From contig SJOL01009529.1 of NCBI GenBank assembly GCA_004794785.1, positions 297,034-361,033 on the forward strand: a stretch of DNA of 64,000 bases. Reading direction: 5' to 3'. The notes below the pieces were generated by a model that made no database searches, was not told the DNA's origin, and saw only the letters and a program-made list of their open reading frames with translations. The stretch is from Opisthorchis felineus (lineage: Eukaryota; Platyhelminthes; Trematoda; Opisthorchiida; Opisthorchiidae). Shown here one piece after another: positions 24,476-38,374 of this stretch; position 1 is the first letter of the stretch; each line of letters opens with the position of its first letter. A program made the position numbers and the translations under genes.

Positions 24476-26939
24476 ATTAGTAATGTAATGTAATTCGTAT
24501 TGTAAACTTTCTTTTTTCTAAGGTTTATGATGAGTCCTTGTCATCCAGCCTGACCCTGAATAATTCACCTCAGAGGTTAGCACTGAGGTTATCACATTTA
24601 GACTGTTTAGTTGATTACATTTATGGTTATGCAGCCAGTGATTTTGGTTCACCGCATGTTCTAAGGAGACATGATATATTCTAAGTCCCCTTGTATTTCA
24701 AAACGGTGGGCATGTTTTTGGGTTGAAAATCATTGGTCAGGTCCATATCAGTAACTGGTAATGGCGAACTTTCTAAAGTGACGAAATAGGTCAAATCAGT
24801 TATCGCTTGGAAGGTTTCGAACTAAAATAGTGACTGGAAACTTCACTTTGTCGAACTTAGAGGAATAAAATTTGCTCCAGGGTTCATTGGCGACCTGGAA
24901 GTTGATTCCGACACTTACAGCAAACGGCCCAAATCTAAATCTGTCACCATAAAATGTGTTGTAATTTGAATGATTTTCTTGCATACTTACTAAGGTTGAT
25001 GTAAACCTGGAGTCAACTCTTACTCAGTTAAATCTATCAAAATGGTAACTGTTGAGACCAAAACACACAAGTCGTGTCCAATGCATTTAAAAGTGCCTTA
25101 TCAGACAAACGTCGGGATTTAAGGGGGTATTAAGTTATGTTCTTTTAGTTAAAGCATGGAATCTATTGGTTGTCAAGGGTGAGGTCATGGGTTGGTTTGG
25201 TTGGTCTGGTCATCGTTTGGCCATTGTCTTTAGGTATCTAGTTGATGGTAGAGTGATCGCTAAAATTGTCCGATTGCAGTCGTTTCTGTCGTGTCAAGTG
25301 GATTTTTCAGATGAGCTACAAACCATTGGGTAATACATGAAGCTAAATTATTGACCTGGGTTGCCTTGGTGGCCCGTATCGATCTGGTGCTTTACATTTT
25401 CGCTATTCACTTGTTTATATTTTCCACCTATTCTGGGGGCCAAGCATACGTAATTTTCAACCGATCAGATCTTATCTGTTACCCCTTCAATCCTGTAGAT
25501 TTGTACAATAACCGATTTGTCGTGAGCTCAAATTTTGCAGTTCAGTTTTGAGAAGTTGCTACAAGAGTGTGAAGCCGAAACATTGTACGCAGTTTCCGTG
25601 AGTGTAATGAATATACATTGTGTAGAAAGATTATCAGCAATGGAGAGCACTGTAGAGGAGCTCTACTCTGATGGATTTTACGTGCGCTCTTTGTGCGCAA
25701 AATGCATAGTTTCTGTATAACATTGACGTTACTGTTTTCTATGTGTAGAAGTAGAGAACAAGCAGCTAAAATGTCATTTGCACCCAGGAAAACCACCACA
25801 CAGTAGTACTCATTCACTGTCAGCAAAAGCAGCTGTTCTAGCAGTTTAGACAGTATGAAGCTGTCAAATTCCTAAAATTTTTGTGTATGTTATCTGAGTA
25901 AACGGTTCATGATTGTTTTTCCGCCTTACCACGGCAGATTTGTACTCTGATTCACATTAAACTCTGCAAAAGCTAGGTTGGTCAACAGGAAATATGTCAT
26001 TTGGAGTCTTAAATAGTGTAGGCGTTATTTATCGTTCACCGTTATTTTATCGCCGAATCACTCAGTTTTATGTTTGAATGTTTCAGTGTAAAACATGCTG
26101 GATACGGTTGCCCATTGATTCATATACATAAGTCGCATTGAAAAATTCACTACGAAGCCCTGATCGTACACGTTGACCTGCATAGTAGACGTGAAGCATT
26201 TGGGGGTACACGGAAACAGGCGTTCGTAATATGTTGTGTTTGATAACAGTAATATGTATTTCGCGGTCTTGACCATTTTTTCAAAATATTGCTTACTGAC
26301 ATCAGCCAAGTTGCCGGTTCTAAATGGCAAATAGTCTGTCTGAAATTTCAAAGGCGAAAGCTACTTTCAGTTAGCATCAGAAGTGCATCTGTCAGACATC
26401 CGTTGATGTCAGTCTAGTCGGTCTTGCCTTTGACATCTGATGAATGAGATTTGCACACTCAAATTTCAACTACTTACATTTCATTGCTGCCCGAAACATT
26501 TGGAACATGATCGAGGGCTGTCGTCTGTCTCTTCCAACACAGCAAGTTTCACCTGTCCGAATGTCACCAAAGATGCACCTGTTGCTTTTGCATTTCATGC
26601 TTTTTTTGTTGGAAAAGATACAAACATTTTTCCTTCCATATGTTTAATTGTACTCATGCTTGAGCTTATGCAAGTTGCCTTTATTTTGTGTGATGACACG
26701 AAAATCCACCAGTGTTGCATAGATTTTCCCTTTTAGTGTACAAGTTTGTTCCCTCTAATTGTGTGAATAATGAAAAAAAGCTTTTCAAACCTTTTATGCT
26801 TGTGAGAACTGACTCCCCTGGAAGTGTTACTTTAAAGGTTTGATCAATTGCCTGTTTGTCCCAGGAAAGAACCTACATCAAATATGAAAACGCACCGAAT
26901 AAATTGTAAGAAGTTATAAATTGTTATCTTGAATTTCAG
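24476..26939. other. Unassigned DNA
   Basis: Multiple 60-100-codon frames on both strands with no family match. A plus frame near 25351-25551 is hydrophobic. None is supported by good paired splice sites. Confidence 0.45.
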
Positions 26940-27122
26940 CGAAAGAAACGAAAATCTTTGCATTGCGAAAAATTGTCATTTCCACCGTCAAGATTTGCAT
27001 TTAATTCTGGACTACGACGAGTTCATCTTCCTCATGATTCCTATGATACCAAAACTCATCTTTGGCAGGGATGGAAATGGCGTACAATTCTATGTAAAAC
27101 AAAGCATTTAAAAAAAGGCTAA
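26940..27122 (+). CDS. Candidate terminal exon, basic peptide
   Basis: The acceptor TTATCTTGAATTTCAG ends at 26939. From the next base one frame is open for 60 codons and stops at TAA (27120-27122). The peptide is basic and aromatic: it starts RKKRKSLHCEK, has SGLRRVHLPHDSYD in the middle and LWQGWKWRTILCK near the end, closing with KHLKKG. There is no ATG, as expected for a downstream exon. I do not recognise the family. A second frame over the same bases also stays open, so the evidence is moderate. Confidence 0.35.
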   Translation, partial: RKKRKSLHCEKLSFPPSRFAFNSGLRRVHLPHDSYDTKTHLWQGWKWRTILCKTKHLKKG

Positions 27123-30100
27123 ATGATAGACGCTGATATCCCGGATAAAGCAGTCAGAAGAAATATATGGTATGACGAACTTAAACGCACATCATGCTGC
27201 AGCAAACTGGCTTCATCGGATTAAATCTCATCAGCTACACAGCGTAGTTTTACAAAAATACGAATGAGATTAAAGCTGGTCCAGAATAGAGCATTGATAG
27301 TTTAGGACAGTACTCAAGAACTATCTTTCACCTATGGGCACTAAGTAATTCTATAACGTCCAGTTTTTGTAGTAAGTGTCCTCCATTTGTTTATGCATGA
27401 TAAGATACGTTAACATTTTTTAAGAAATTACAATTTATTTTGATTTTGATCCAATAAGCTCGCTGTTTGTCTCACCTCCCGAATGTATCTGTTAACAGTT
27501 AGTGTCTGAGAATGATATTTTTTCTACTTGTAGAAACAAGATTAACTTTGATACTATCGCCGTTGTTTGCACTTTAAGACGCAGACGTTTGTTTCCAGGG
27601 CTCCCATCAGTAACGAATAGGCTGAATTTTTTCTAATCAGATTACTGGTCGTATATGATTAATTTTCTGGAGGTAGACATCTAGTCCAATGAAACTTGTA
27701 AAAGTGTCTAGTTATTAATACTTCAAATTTAGTGATAAATGTGTCAGCAGAAAATAGATCAACACAGAAGAAGGTTGATTTTTGTGTTTGATAATTTCTC
27801 ATATATTTACTTCAGTTAGCCTCTTGATCGTTGGAAGCACGACTGCTGCAATCCGCAAAACTTTTTGAAAAATGGCCGAAATTGTGTAAACACAAGCAGA
27901 GTACACAAACTGCGCATCTAACAATGTCCTTAAGGCTGTTTCCTCCGAGATGTGACCCCGTCAAGGACACGCGCATTGCCCACCACTTGTGGATAAACGA
28001 TATTCCCTCAAACTATACGTATAATCGTCCTTTCCTTCTTGATATGTCAAGCACTCAAATTAACGGGTGATAATAACTCTTTACGCATGGTGCTGTTATG
28101 CACCTGAGTTCAACTCTTTTCAGCCGCGGTGGAAAAAAGAAGTCATGTAGCTTAAGTTGAACCAAACAAAAAGGAATAATTTGAGAAGAAAGGACTTTTA
28201 TTTGTGCTGTGGGTTAGACACTAAAAAGACATCCCATATTGCACTCACGGTCGTCCGGAGGCCGGCAGATCATCTGCAAGACAACTGGAGTTTAAACTGC
28301 AAGCCCCGTGAAAAACACCAGATGTTTTGCGTAACTTTATTTGACTGGTTTTTTACGATAGGACGCTTAAGATGCTAATTCTTATGCTTTGTTTAAAGCT
28401 ATCAAGTTATTTCAACTACGTCCATAGCTTTTGTGGTTCTGCGATATGCTATATATCGGTTGCTCTGTCCTACACTATAATGGAGATAGTTTTAGCCGTT
28501 TTCTTCTTTAGCGGGGCAACTGTCTTGCGCTTTAAAATAATTAATTTTTCATTTTGCTGAAACTTTTTGAAAGAGTTTATTAGGAAATGAATTTTTGTGG
28601 GTTGTATGCTCTGGCTCATTTATTTAATATTGTATCCGATCGACTGTTTTGGAATGTCTAGGTTGTTTTGACCCTGCCCGTTTATTTTTGCCGGAGCAAG
28701 CTTCCTCCCTACCACCAGAGTGCTGAAGAGAGATTTACACTGGTTTGGACAGGAAAAATCGCTGTTAATTATGTCGTCTCAAATAAGCTGAATTTCTGAT
28801 GTCATCCAAATGAAACGCAAACTTTACAAGTGATAATTCACTCAACCGTAAATCAACATGCATATTTTCTGATTTAAGACAGCTGAGGCAGTTGAAATAT
28901 GAATATTTTCATTTGGATTCGACCAACGGTTTGTCAAAACTTTTGGTTCATAGGGACGTGGTTTGGTATAATTTAAGTACTGTTACACAATTCGAAATCC
29001 AGAACTGGCTCTACAAATGAGAGAAAGAATTACTCGTTGAAACTCGTCTAAAACCTAGTGGTTTTTGCGTGCTCGCCGGCCCTCTTTGTCTAAACTCATT
29101 CTGCATTTTACTTTGTGATTACTAGCCCACGCAGCTTTGTCTAGTTTTTGCATCATTTCGTTCTTTCACCACCCTTCACTTCATTTTATTCACCAAAAAT
29201 GCCGTCATTTTTGTCACTGGTGTACCACCTTTTTGAGATTATCTGGCCATTCATGCACACTTTTAACTCATGTATTGTTCCTTATCTCACCGGAATACAA
29301 AGAGAAACCGGGGAAAGGACCAGATGTGTTCCTCTGAAAAAACAATTCTATTTCATGTAGGTGTGCGCCCGACAAGTAATAACCACTGTGTTCGCGGTTT
29401 GCCAAGTAGCACTCATGAATAGCTGTCGTACCTCAGGTTTTAATAAACGATATCCGTGGATTCGAATCAGTTGAAATTGCCTAGGTGTTTGGGCTTTTGG
29501 TAACCAGTAAGAGTGTTAGTGACTACATCTCAGATATATTAGGTGATACTGTCAAAAATTGTGACCAACGAGCGTAGCCGCCTTTCTGGAATATGGAGTT
29601 GTTTTTCACTTTATTTTGAAAGCGAATTATATCGATCAGTGATGCCGCACGTTTATTTCTATCCTAGTTTTTAGGCTTTTGAAGAGAAGTCAAACGTCGG
29701 CGGCTCACCAAACATCTTGATAATCAGCTTAAACCATATACGGAGTGGTCTGTTTGCGGTGTACGTGTGATGCTTTGCCATGTGTTTATGTAGTTGGTCA
29801 AATCTTTTGTCAATCTAAATCTTTTGTCGAACTTGTCACAGGATTACAAACTGCCTTCACTTTACCGATACATAAGTTTCAAAGTGTCTAGGAGAGCTTG
29901 TAACGTCAGCGGTCATCTTGCAACTGTTTTCCAACAAACTGACGTTTGCCGATGATTTATAATATTAGACTCTTCACAGATAAATAATTAGCTAGAACCA
30001 CCTGAGCAAAGGTTCCGAAAGTTTTTTGTCGGACACAGGATGATTAGTCAGCCGGGTTCCCATGCTGCTGCGTCATGCCAGACACACCCGTAGGGGAGGA

Positions 30101-30786
30101 CAGTTTGGCGTCATTTATCAAACATTCTGTTTCATTGCAAAACTCTTAATGGTGTCCTGGAACCCCAAAAACAAGAACACATTTCGATTGTAAAGATCAT
30201 TATACCAAATTTTGCACTTAAATTCTCAAAGTTTCTCTCAAATTCTACATATTCAAGGCCGCCATTTCTCATAACCGTAAAGTCGAGATCCTAGTGTGGT
30301 CTAGGTGAAAAAATGGCGATCCGTTAACGGAACTTTAGTGAGCTAACAGCCTACTAAACTTAGCCATCAGGAGTTTTGCACCCATGATTTGTCCGAGGAG
30401 AAACTTCCATGGACTACAGCGTATTATCTACACAAATCGGGCTATATGCTTGCTCCTGGGGTGCCCTAATGGAGATGCAAGCCACACGGCTAAACGTTTT
30501 TTTACTGAGCTGTAGGCTTTAAGACCACTGCACAGTTGTGGGCCATGAGTCGCCATACACATTTCTTTAGGTTTTGCACGTCCTGATCACCGGAATAAAA
30601 CTGCCCAGAAGCACCAGTTTCTCAAGGCCCTTTACTGCCCCTGATTGCTTAGGTATAATCCAGTAATGAAAAATGTACAAATGTATATTGAAACCTACTG
30701 GAACATACCAAAATCTGGCGAGAAGCGTGCGTGCAGTCAGAAAATGTTTTAAGATACATGGTTTGATTGTGTAGAAACAGTTGAAC
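27123..30786. other. Unassigned DNA
   Basis: Short frames only, including hydrophobic ones at 28372-28560. No repeat family member, RNA gene or paired splice signals are seen. Confidence 0.5.
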
Positions 30787-31008
30787 ATGCCACGTGCTAA
30801 TTACATCTCCTTAGTTGGTGCCGAAAATCTTAGTGCCACGTTCAGCAAACAGTCAAACAGTAACAGGATTAATAATCGGAAGAAATATTCAAGCAAACAA
30901 TACGTGGACGTGCCTCAGCCAGTCGAATTTTTGAGTACGGGACAAGGCAGAAATATATATTGCAGTACCAAGCATTCAATGAAATCTGAAAGCCACAGAA
31001 AAAGTTAA
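30787..31008 (+). CDS. Weak candidate exon, Ser/Asn/Lys-rich
   Basis: The frame runs from ATG (30787) for 73 codons to TAA and continues upstream only to GAAACAG, a possible acceptor six bases before the ATG. The peptide is polar and basic (SKQSNSNRINNRKKYSSKQ in the middle). I do not recognise it and its length is within chance. Confidence 0.2.
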   Translation: MPRANYISLVGAENLSATFSKQSNSNRINNRKKYSSKQYVDVPQPVEFLSTGQGRNIYCSTKHSMKSESHRKS

Positions 31009-34000
31009 GGTTGACTTGCCTTTTTTCGGTTTATTACTTCTGCGTAGAATTTTTGAAGTTTATTAAAACCGAAAACACGAGAGCCAGGAAACAAATCGCG
31101 GACTAGGAGTGGGATTTTGTGTTTTGAGCACAGATGTCCAGTTGCATTCATCATTTGACCGAGGAGAGTTCGAGAACAAAGAAATATTAGTAACGCCACT
31201 GTTAAGCAGTCGAAATGATTTATTTATTCAGCGCATGGTTAGTAATGTTTTGGTTGCTACAAAGCGATTTAATTCTTTTGAAAGACTAAGATTCTAAGTG
31301 TAGAAACGGGTAACCACATAGAAGCATGGGCGCAGAGGAGACCAGTGGTTTTTGTTCAATTTTCAAGGCGTACATTCATAAATGACAAGAACCAGTTACT
31401 AGAAAATTGTCATGCTATTTACTGCTAAGTAGCTGGATAACAGATGCGCCAGAGTGAGTGGTTTTTTAAATGTCTTATACCGTGTATTTTGTTAAAATTT
31501 TGAAACACAAATCTGAAGTGAACTCGCATAAAGCGACCGCCTTGGTTTGAACTCTAGTTAAGGAAACAAAATCTGAAAGTTTTGAGGTTTCTCCTTCCAT
31601 ATTGCGTTTTTCTGTCTGATTCGGTTGGTTTATTGAGCATTTTCTGCTATGCACCTGGTCTTTGGTTTGATAAACCGCATAACATATCTTTGTTTTTCAC
31701 AAGCTTTTAGTAACCATTTTCTTGGTGCTTGGACAATCATTTTCTATTCACCATCAGTCGTGCGTCAGAGTGAAACGCTTTTGTTGTTTGACTCTGGTAA
31801 TTTATCTATTATTCGTTTTGTTTATCTCTAACGCCAGATAAATCGAGTTGTGTCGCTTTAAGAATTAACTCAGAAAATCTCTGGGGCTAGACTGTAGTAA
31901 TGTTTAAGTAATGTGTAGGTTAGTCAGGTGCCAGATGAAACCTGAGCTTGGTACGATGAAATGTGGTCTGGTTCGGCATTATTCATAAAATGGGCAAATT
32001 TCAAAACGATAACGTGTTCGGGACTTTTGGTGCACTTCCTTTTAGGGACTAACTGGTTGCAATGAAATAGTGGAAGCTCAGGCGTTTAGATAACGCGCCA
32101 GAATTATCAACAACTCGGCACACTACAGACCAAGGTATACTTTTCAACATTTTACTTTTGGTATGGCACTGACCACCTCTCATTTTCCTTCAAGAGCTTA
32201 TTGTTGAACTAATAACAGTTTCTAAGACGCATCATCTGCATTCTCAAGCGTCAGCTCTGTCTTCTTTTCATTGAGGAAACCTCACCCAGATGGGATGACA
32301 TCTGGCTTGGTTAGTGTCCCAGAGTGTGAAGAGCGAGAACTATTCGCAGAAAACTCGTCAAATGATACCAGATGGTAGATACTCATGCACACCTGTCTGC
32401 AAATTGTGCACTAATAAAGGAAAAGAACAGCTGAGCAATCGGTGCCAGTCTGCAGACAATAGACGCACCTTCACCTATGGTGAATAAAAAAAACACAAGT
32501 ACGATTAGCACAAATATCCCAATAGTGTAACCGCCATTCTGATTTGTATGGAAGTTAAGCGGCCTTTCCAGTAACCCAAAATATGATTTGTATAACTTGC
32601 CACGTGCATTGCACGGTTAACGCACATGAGAGCATTTCTTTCATGTAACATAGATTTCATGTAACCAGGTGTTATCGATACTAAATTGTATCATAAGCAA
32701 AACAGGGGAAAATTTACTAGCATCCTGTGATTGTTTACTAGGATTTCTAAGTTCTTCCGCTAAAGAAGCACTGAAAGAAACCTGGACAATGAACAGACAT
32801 GAACCACGTCCTAGTTAAGCAGGTAAAGTTTAACCTTGTATCACAAGGACAGCAAGGTATAATGTCACTAAATTTTGGAAAGCTAATCACACATGGGGAT
32901 TTTTTAACAAACGGGCGAAGATAAAATCTGTTGTGTATGTAAATTTAAACATGTGGTCTAACGTCTTAATAAAGAGTAATAATTTTCGATACGAAATGTT
33001 GGGTCACTTTTAGGTTGGACAATCCAGAATATTAGCACCAAAACTTAAATTTGATCGGCATTTTCAAATTTATGGAAGGTAAGCAAGTCTTCGTTCATGC
33101 CAGTAAGGCGTAGCGTTACCCTGTGCTGCTGAAAAAGCGGCGACAGACATCTTCAGTCACAGACAGTGGCCAGATAAAATTACGTCGAACTTGTCCTAGA
33201 TAGTGAAACAAATAGGTGGGTAGTATATATCGCTCCATCGGCTGTTTTGCTATGGAATACCGTGGCTTCGGGGAGACATGCATCGTTAGAGTAATTGGTA
33301 CAATTTGTTCTCTAGAGGGGTAAAGGTTTTGCACTGGCGGACGGTAGGTGGTGATTTTCTTACACTGTCTGAAACAACTTGCAGCTCAGAGAAACATGAC
33401 AAGTTTTGTGTAGTACGAAATGAGAACGCAATTTAGATAGTTTTACACACAATCAGCCTTCCTCTGACCTCAAAGAACTGTGTCCTTAAAACTAAAAAAC
33501 AAGAACCCGTGAGAGTTAGCCCTTCAAATGTCTAGATGCACTCGAATCATACGTCACAGAGGCAAATACCACATTCAGGACAGGAAAAGGAACAATGAAA
33601 CCTCATTTTCCGAACTAGCGCTCGGGAATTGCAACAGTTTCCGGTCCAATTTCTGTCCTCTACTTCATAATGAATTTGTGCTGCACCAGCCGGTTGAATT
33701 GCCGAACGATATGCAGGACGTCAATAAAGCGTTTTGTGCTTTGATTAACCGCTAAATCGAACTCTTGGAGTTGTCTGAACAGCACTGGCACCAAAAACGT
33801 TTTGACAAAATCTCGTTGAATAGTTGAATAAGTACCCAAAACAGGGATATATCTAGTTTGCGACGCCAACAGTGGCACTGCCAGAGCACGTAAACCCCAT
33901 GTTTTTGTGTATGTAGCGTAAAAACCTATCATTTTACCAATATGAATGGAACAAATAAGGAAAGCCATTTCAATTTAAGTTTGATCTATGAAAATGATGC

Positions 34001-36417
34001 CTGTGGAAAACTGCTAAAGGGGTTGATCCGAAGCAGAAATATTTGCCTTTGAAACTGGGTAATTTTTTCTTTCAGGAAGGCATTCTCATTTTGGGAGAGG
34101 ACCCACGACCTTTTTCGTCACTTTTGAAAGAGCGCAGCTAGGGTAGCTACCTAAATGCAAGTGAAATCTGTTCTGCAATCATGTAAGTAGCATTGCAAGC
34201 ATACTGGCTATTTGAACAATGAAGTAGGCAGTAACGCGCGTTCTTTTTTGTCCATTCGTTATTAGGAGACTTGAATTGCGAACGCGGATTCACCACATTA
34301 TTGTGTAACCCATTCAGTCTCAAATTATACCGTCAATTTGTTGTTTCTATTTCGATATTTATCGACTGGAGAGTTTTCACCTTGCGACTGATGGCACGTG
34401 ATCAAAAAATGGACGAAAGAATAGTGGGGTAAAGTATGGGTTGCTAACATACGAAGCTTATTGTAAATATCGATCGATCATGAATCAACCATCCAAGTGA
34501 TTCCTTTTATCGCATTTGAGACCAAAGACCACTCCCAAGATCAAGTTTCCGCGTGAGCTTGCAATGACTTGAAATCGCACAACATGCTAGATTATATCCA
34601 TAATTTGATCGAAAATCCAAAGTAGATGCCTTTGGCTGTAAAATTGTGATATTTTTTGGTCCTCGCTAGAATCACCTAGGTGGATTGACGCAAACAAAAA
34701 TTTACTTATACGGCTGATGACATGTAGCTTGACTTCGTATTATCCTAGAAGTATGGAATAAGTACCCGTTAAATGAATTAATGGCCGGTTTCTTGAGATT
34801 CTAGCTGATTTCAAATAACTAGGCATAGCGGATTTGCAAATAACCAAACATGAGACATGTAAATGGCAGTAATGATTCAAGCAAGTCCAAATATTTCCGC
34901 AAAAACTGTAATAATTGGAGATTTCCCTTAACTTGTCACTACGTTAATAATTATATAAATTACATTACAATAATACAATAATAATTGTCCGTGACGGCTT
35001 ACCTCGCCCTATGCGCCAACATCTGAAAATAATATGTAGAATTTCACCTTAATAAACAACGTGACTGATGGTTTCATACACGCTGCCCCGAAGAACGGGC
35101 AGTTTTTTTCTACATGACGTCAATATTACATAGATGATGGGTTTGTGTTTGTTTGACGTGTAGAGATCACAAGATTGCATGAGTTGGCATAATGAGTGGT
35201 TTGAGTATGACGTCTCTTCAACTCAGGTCCAGAGACTGGACCAGTATAGTTATATAACGGAAGGCTTTTGTATTGGTAAACACTATCATGGTAGATCAGA
35301 TATTGAAATGTTTCAGACTTAACAGTGGTTTAGTTTTTGTGTTTTGAAATTCTAAGAATTGAGTGGCCAAAATATCGTCTGTGGGTTTCCATCACGCGAA
35401 GACCCTGATATCAAAGTGTGTCTGCATCTTGCGTGGCTGTCTAATATGATTCAATGTTTCGTATAGCAATAATGCCGTATATTGGTAGCTCTGGTGCTGT
35501 GGTGCTCTGCTTAGCCGATGGTTTGTTCGACAGTCTTAGCAGTTGGATCGCCATCCAACCAACAGGTCAACAACTAAGGTTTTGAATGCCTAAGCTGAAT
35601 TGCTCGATGGATTTGATATCAAAAATGTGCCGTTTCGGTTGCAGGAAGACGATTAGCTGTGAATTTCGCGAGCAAAAGACAATGTGCTTTAAATGGCATC
35701 CCTAGGACAAATCAGTTTATGATATAATCGAAGTATTGTGAGTTCTAACATAAGTATTTCTTCTTTGAGGTGTCATCAGCCATTTGTTCGTCGTTATCTG
35801 AAAACCACGGAGAAAGAGTCAATCAAATGACAAGCATTCTCCGAGGAATCAGTCTCCCCTCCCTTGGAATGCGTAACATACTGTTAAGTTGCTGTTTAGT
35901 GATCTACGTATGCCAAATGGTGAACAGGCCAGGAAAATGCAGTTTATGCAACCGAATAAGGGCCGAGCGGCGTGTAGACCTGAAGAAGGGAATCAAACAG
36001 ATCACGGAAGTTTGGCGCCTTTGCCACTCAGAAATCCGTGCATTTATGCGTGTTTTTATCAAAAACATTACAATATCTGGCACAAAACAATAATCAGTTT
36101 GTGCCACCAATTAATCTAGTGGGTGTAATCTAGTGGGTGTTTGGCGGCGCAGGAATTTAGGGTGTTTGTGGTAAGTACGCTTCCATTTATGCTATTATTC
36201 CTCCAGTGAGTTTGAGTATTCATATGATTAAATTTAACTTCGCACTTCTGCAGCTATTATCAGTGATAATGGTATGTTTGTCTTCAAACTGAACACCGTT
36301 TTTTTTTGCCACCACTCCCATAAAACGGCTAACTGATTCATCAGCTTTCGCAATACACCGAGTTTTTTTCTGTTGATTTATTGGACCGGTTCGTTCCGCT
36401 AAGACTTTATTGTTATC
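31009..36417. other. Unassigned DNA
   Basis: No recognised gene. Frames of 102-107 codons at 33660-33968 (minus) and 35770-36093 (plus) lack family resemblance. The latter includes a leader-like MRNILLSCCLVIYVCQM. A family-like remnant near 34101-34150 is listed under rejected items. Confidence 0.45.
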
Positions 36418-36615
36418 GGAACACATACCGTTCAGCTGTAACACCCTTTTGGCGCCTAGCTGCCATGCTACCCGAAGGAAGCACGGGGGCTGGGGTACTG
36501 TCAGTTTGCCCAAGCCTAGACAGGAGATGTCGAGGTGCAAAGGCCGGATTCCAACCATGGACCATTCGGACAGTAATTTCGCGCTTTAACCACTGAGTCA
36601 CTTCTGGAACATATA
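36418..36615 (-). mobile_element. tRNA-derived SINE, copy 4, with target-site duplication
   Basis: An inverted SINE. The tail GTTCAGCTGTAACACCC is followed by GGCGCCTAGCTGCCATGC and the body AAGCCTAGACAGG. A reversed B box (GGATTCCAACC) and an A-box region (CCACTGAGTCA) complete the element. It is bracketed by GGAACACATA (36418-36427) and GGAACATATA (36606-36615), a 10-bp duplication with one mismatch. Body length is about 178 bp, close to copy 1, so both are probably full length. Confidence 0.85.
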
Positions 36616-37369
36616 TCGCAGACTAACGAATGAAACAGAGGTATTAAAAACCTGAATGAGTATTGTCAGCTAGTTTACGTTAAAGTCTCTATTTCATGGT
36701 ATATTTCTACCATCCAGTAATTACTGTCAAATCAAGCCTTTTGCAAAGGGAGCAACAATGCAGGAAAGGTCTATTCCTCATATTCCGCTATCTCTTTGCT
36801 TTACCCTGTGTGTTTCCTTCTATCCACCCATGTGTGTGGTAGATATTTTGTACCAACCTAGCTCATTTGAGCTCACCCAGTACATACTTATTGTGACATG
36901 GTTAGGTGGACTGAATTATTAGAACGGTTTTTGGCATATTAATAAGTCAACGTTTGCCGCATTATTGCAGTGTTTCTTTTATTCCGCAAGAGGTTTTCTC
37001 CTTTAGGGAATTTATACTAACAATAATCAATTTCAAATCATTGGGAACCGTCCTGACACGCGAACCTTAATGGTTAAAATTTATACGCATATCCACACAC
37101 GCACTCTAGCAACCATACACAGCACTGGGGTTGTGTGAACGGAGCACCTGATTAGGACACAGAAGTTCGATCGATATTTTGCTGCTGTTCAAATGGTCTG
37201 TACGTAGGTGTTAGTCCAACTCTCATTTACCATTCGCATTGAGTTCATGGAATACTGTGCATCGCGTTCCGTTTCTTTAACAAGAAGTTCCTAGAAAATC
37301 GTTGCAGACGTTGTTCAGGAGATCACCAGAAAGCATATTTATTCATTCTGAGTAATATTTGATTTACAG
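36616..37369. other. Unassigned DNA upstream of candidate gene
   Basis: No feature is seen apart from the polypyrimidine-poor acceptor at its right edge. Any 5' exons of the downstream candidate gene could lie here or further left, but I cannot place them. Confidence 0.4.
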
Positions 37370-37834
37370 CTCGGGATTCACAACCTTCGGTTGTGTTGGG
37401 AATGCCGAGCGGCGCCGATTCCCAATCCAACAGCACAACGTACTATGTTGAAGCGGAGTGGCTACAACAAATTTTGTGGATGGCTTTGAATATGACCTTA
37501 TCGGGTGTTACATACGATGCAAAGGAGCCTATCAAAAAGCCGTCTGGATGTATCTCCGTCGCCCGGACTCCAAATCCAGTAAATAAAACCGAGATACTTT
37601 CACCAGTCCTATCGGAACAATTGAAGTTGGACATTTTTGTGATCAGAAACACATTCCATGAACCTCAAAAGATCATATCTTACAAAGGACTGCTTGATTG
37701 GCTTTCTACCAGAGAGTCTTATTCCATAAAGTACTGCACAAATGATATATATTCACATCTTACCAAAACACATCCTGATGCTCAGTTGTTCAACAGCACG
37801 CAAAGCGAGGAAGTTGGTGCCGAGCATATTCCGT
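37370..37834 (+). CDS. Candidate exon A, extracellular part of a glycoprotein
   Basis: The acceptor (ATTTGATTTACAG) ends at 37369. The exon starts with two lead-in bases, stays open for 154 codons and meets the donor T|GTGAGT at 37834/37835, leaving one base. Four N-glycosylation sequons are present (NST, NMT, NKT, NST), with few cysteines and no membrane segment, suggesting a secreted or extracellular region. The next candidate exon at 41585 needs exactly two lead-in bases, so phases fit. I do not recognise the family. Reading upstream of the exon shows no signal peptide, so at least one 5' exon is missing. Length alone would be close to chance; the splice sites, phase fit and sequons raise it above that. 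Confidence 0.45.
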
Positions 37835-37987
37835 GTGAGTTAAGTGGATCAATGTAGCAATTATCAGAACTTTACTATTCTTAACTATTCACGAAACGCC
37901 ATCCGGATACACACTACAGTGATTAACTCACAAAAATTAATTAAGCAAACTTTTCAGGTGAAAGACTAAATTCTATAGTTATTAGAG

Positions 37988-38374
37988 TCATACCGAGTAA
38001 TCACTAACGAATGATGTCTGTCTTGCGCCTATCATCATCATTGTCGGCTGTAAGAACCGCGTACTTTTCGTACAGTGGTTGTAGCTGCCACAGTTTCGTT
38101 CACCGATGATTTGGGGAGGTGGGGTAGATAGCTGCGCATTGGAGGCGGGAGCTGATAAATTGATGCGTAAATACAGGGTTGTCAGTGGACTTTCATTGGG
38201 GATATTGGAAGGGATTCTACGTATTGAAGGCGGAGGCCCAAGCACGAGGGCCATTGAGGGCGCGACTGAGCCATGTCTTACAGTGTCTCTAACCATTATT
38301 GTCTCATTCAGGAGCCCCATTCTAGGGAGACGGTAATGACAAACGCAGATGAATTTTCTGGTAATGGCCTTCAT
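37988..38374 (-). other. GC-richer open block, probable repeat or old exon
   Basis: This block is visibly richer in G and C than its surroundings and is open for 128 codons on the minus strand, with another long frame on the plus strand. The minus reading is Pro/Ser/Thr-rich (STPPPQIIGERNCGSYNH) and contains a possible acceptor (GTTCTTACAG). It may be a remnant of a dispersed element or exon. I cannot assign it. Confidence 0.25.

Noticed and set aside
34101..34150. ACCCACGACCTTTTTCGTCA, resembling the complement of the ribozyme's helix III and I region
   Set aside because: The CTGATGA complement is absent and the arms are not found. It might be a very old copy but cannot be separated from chance.
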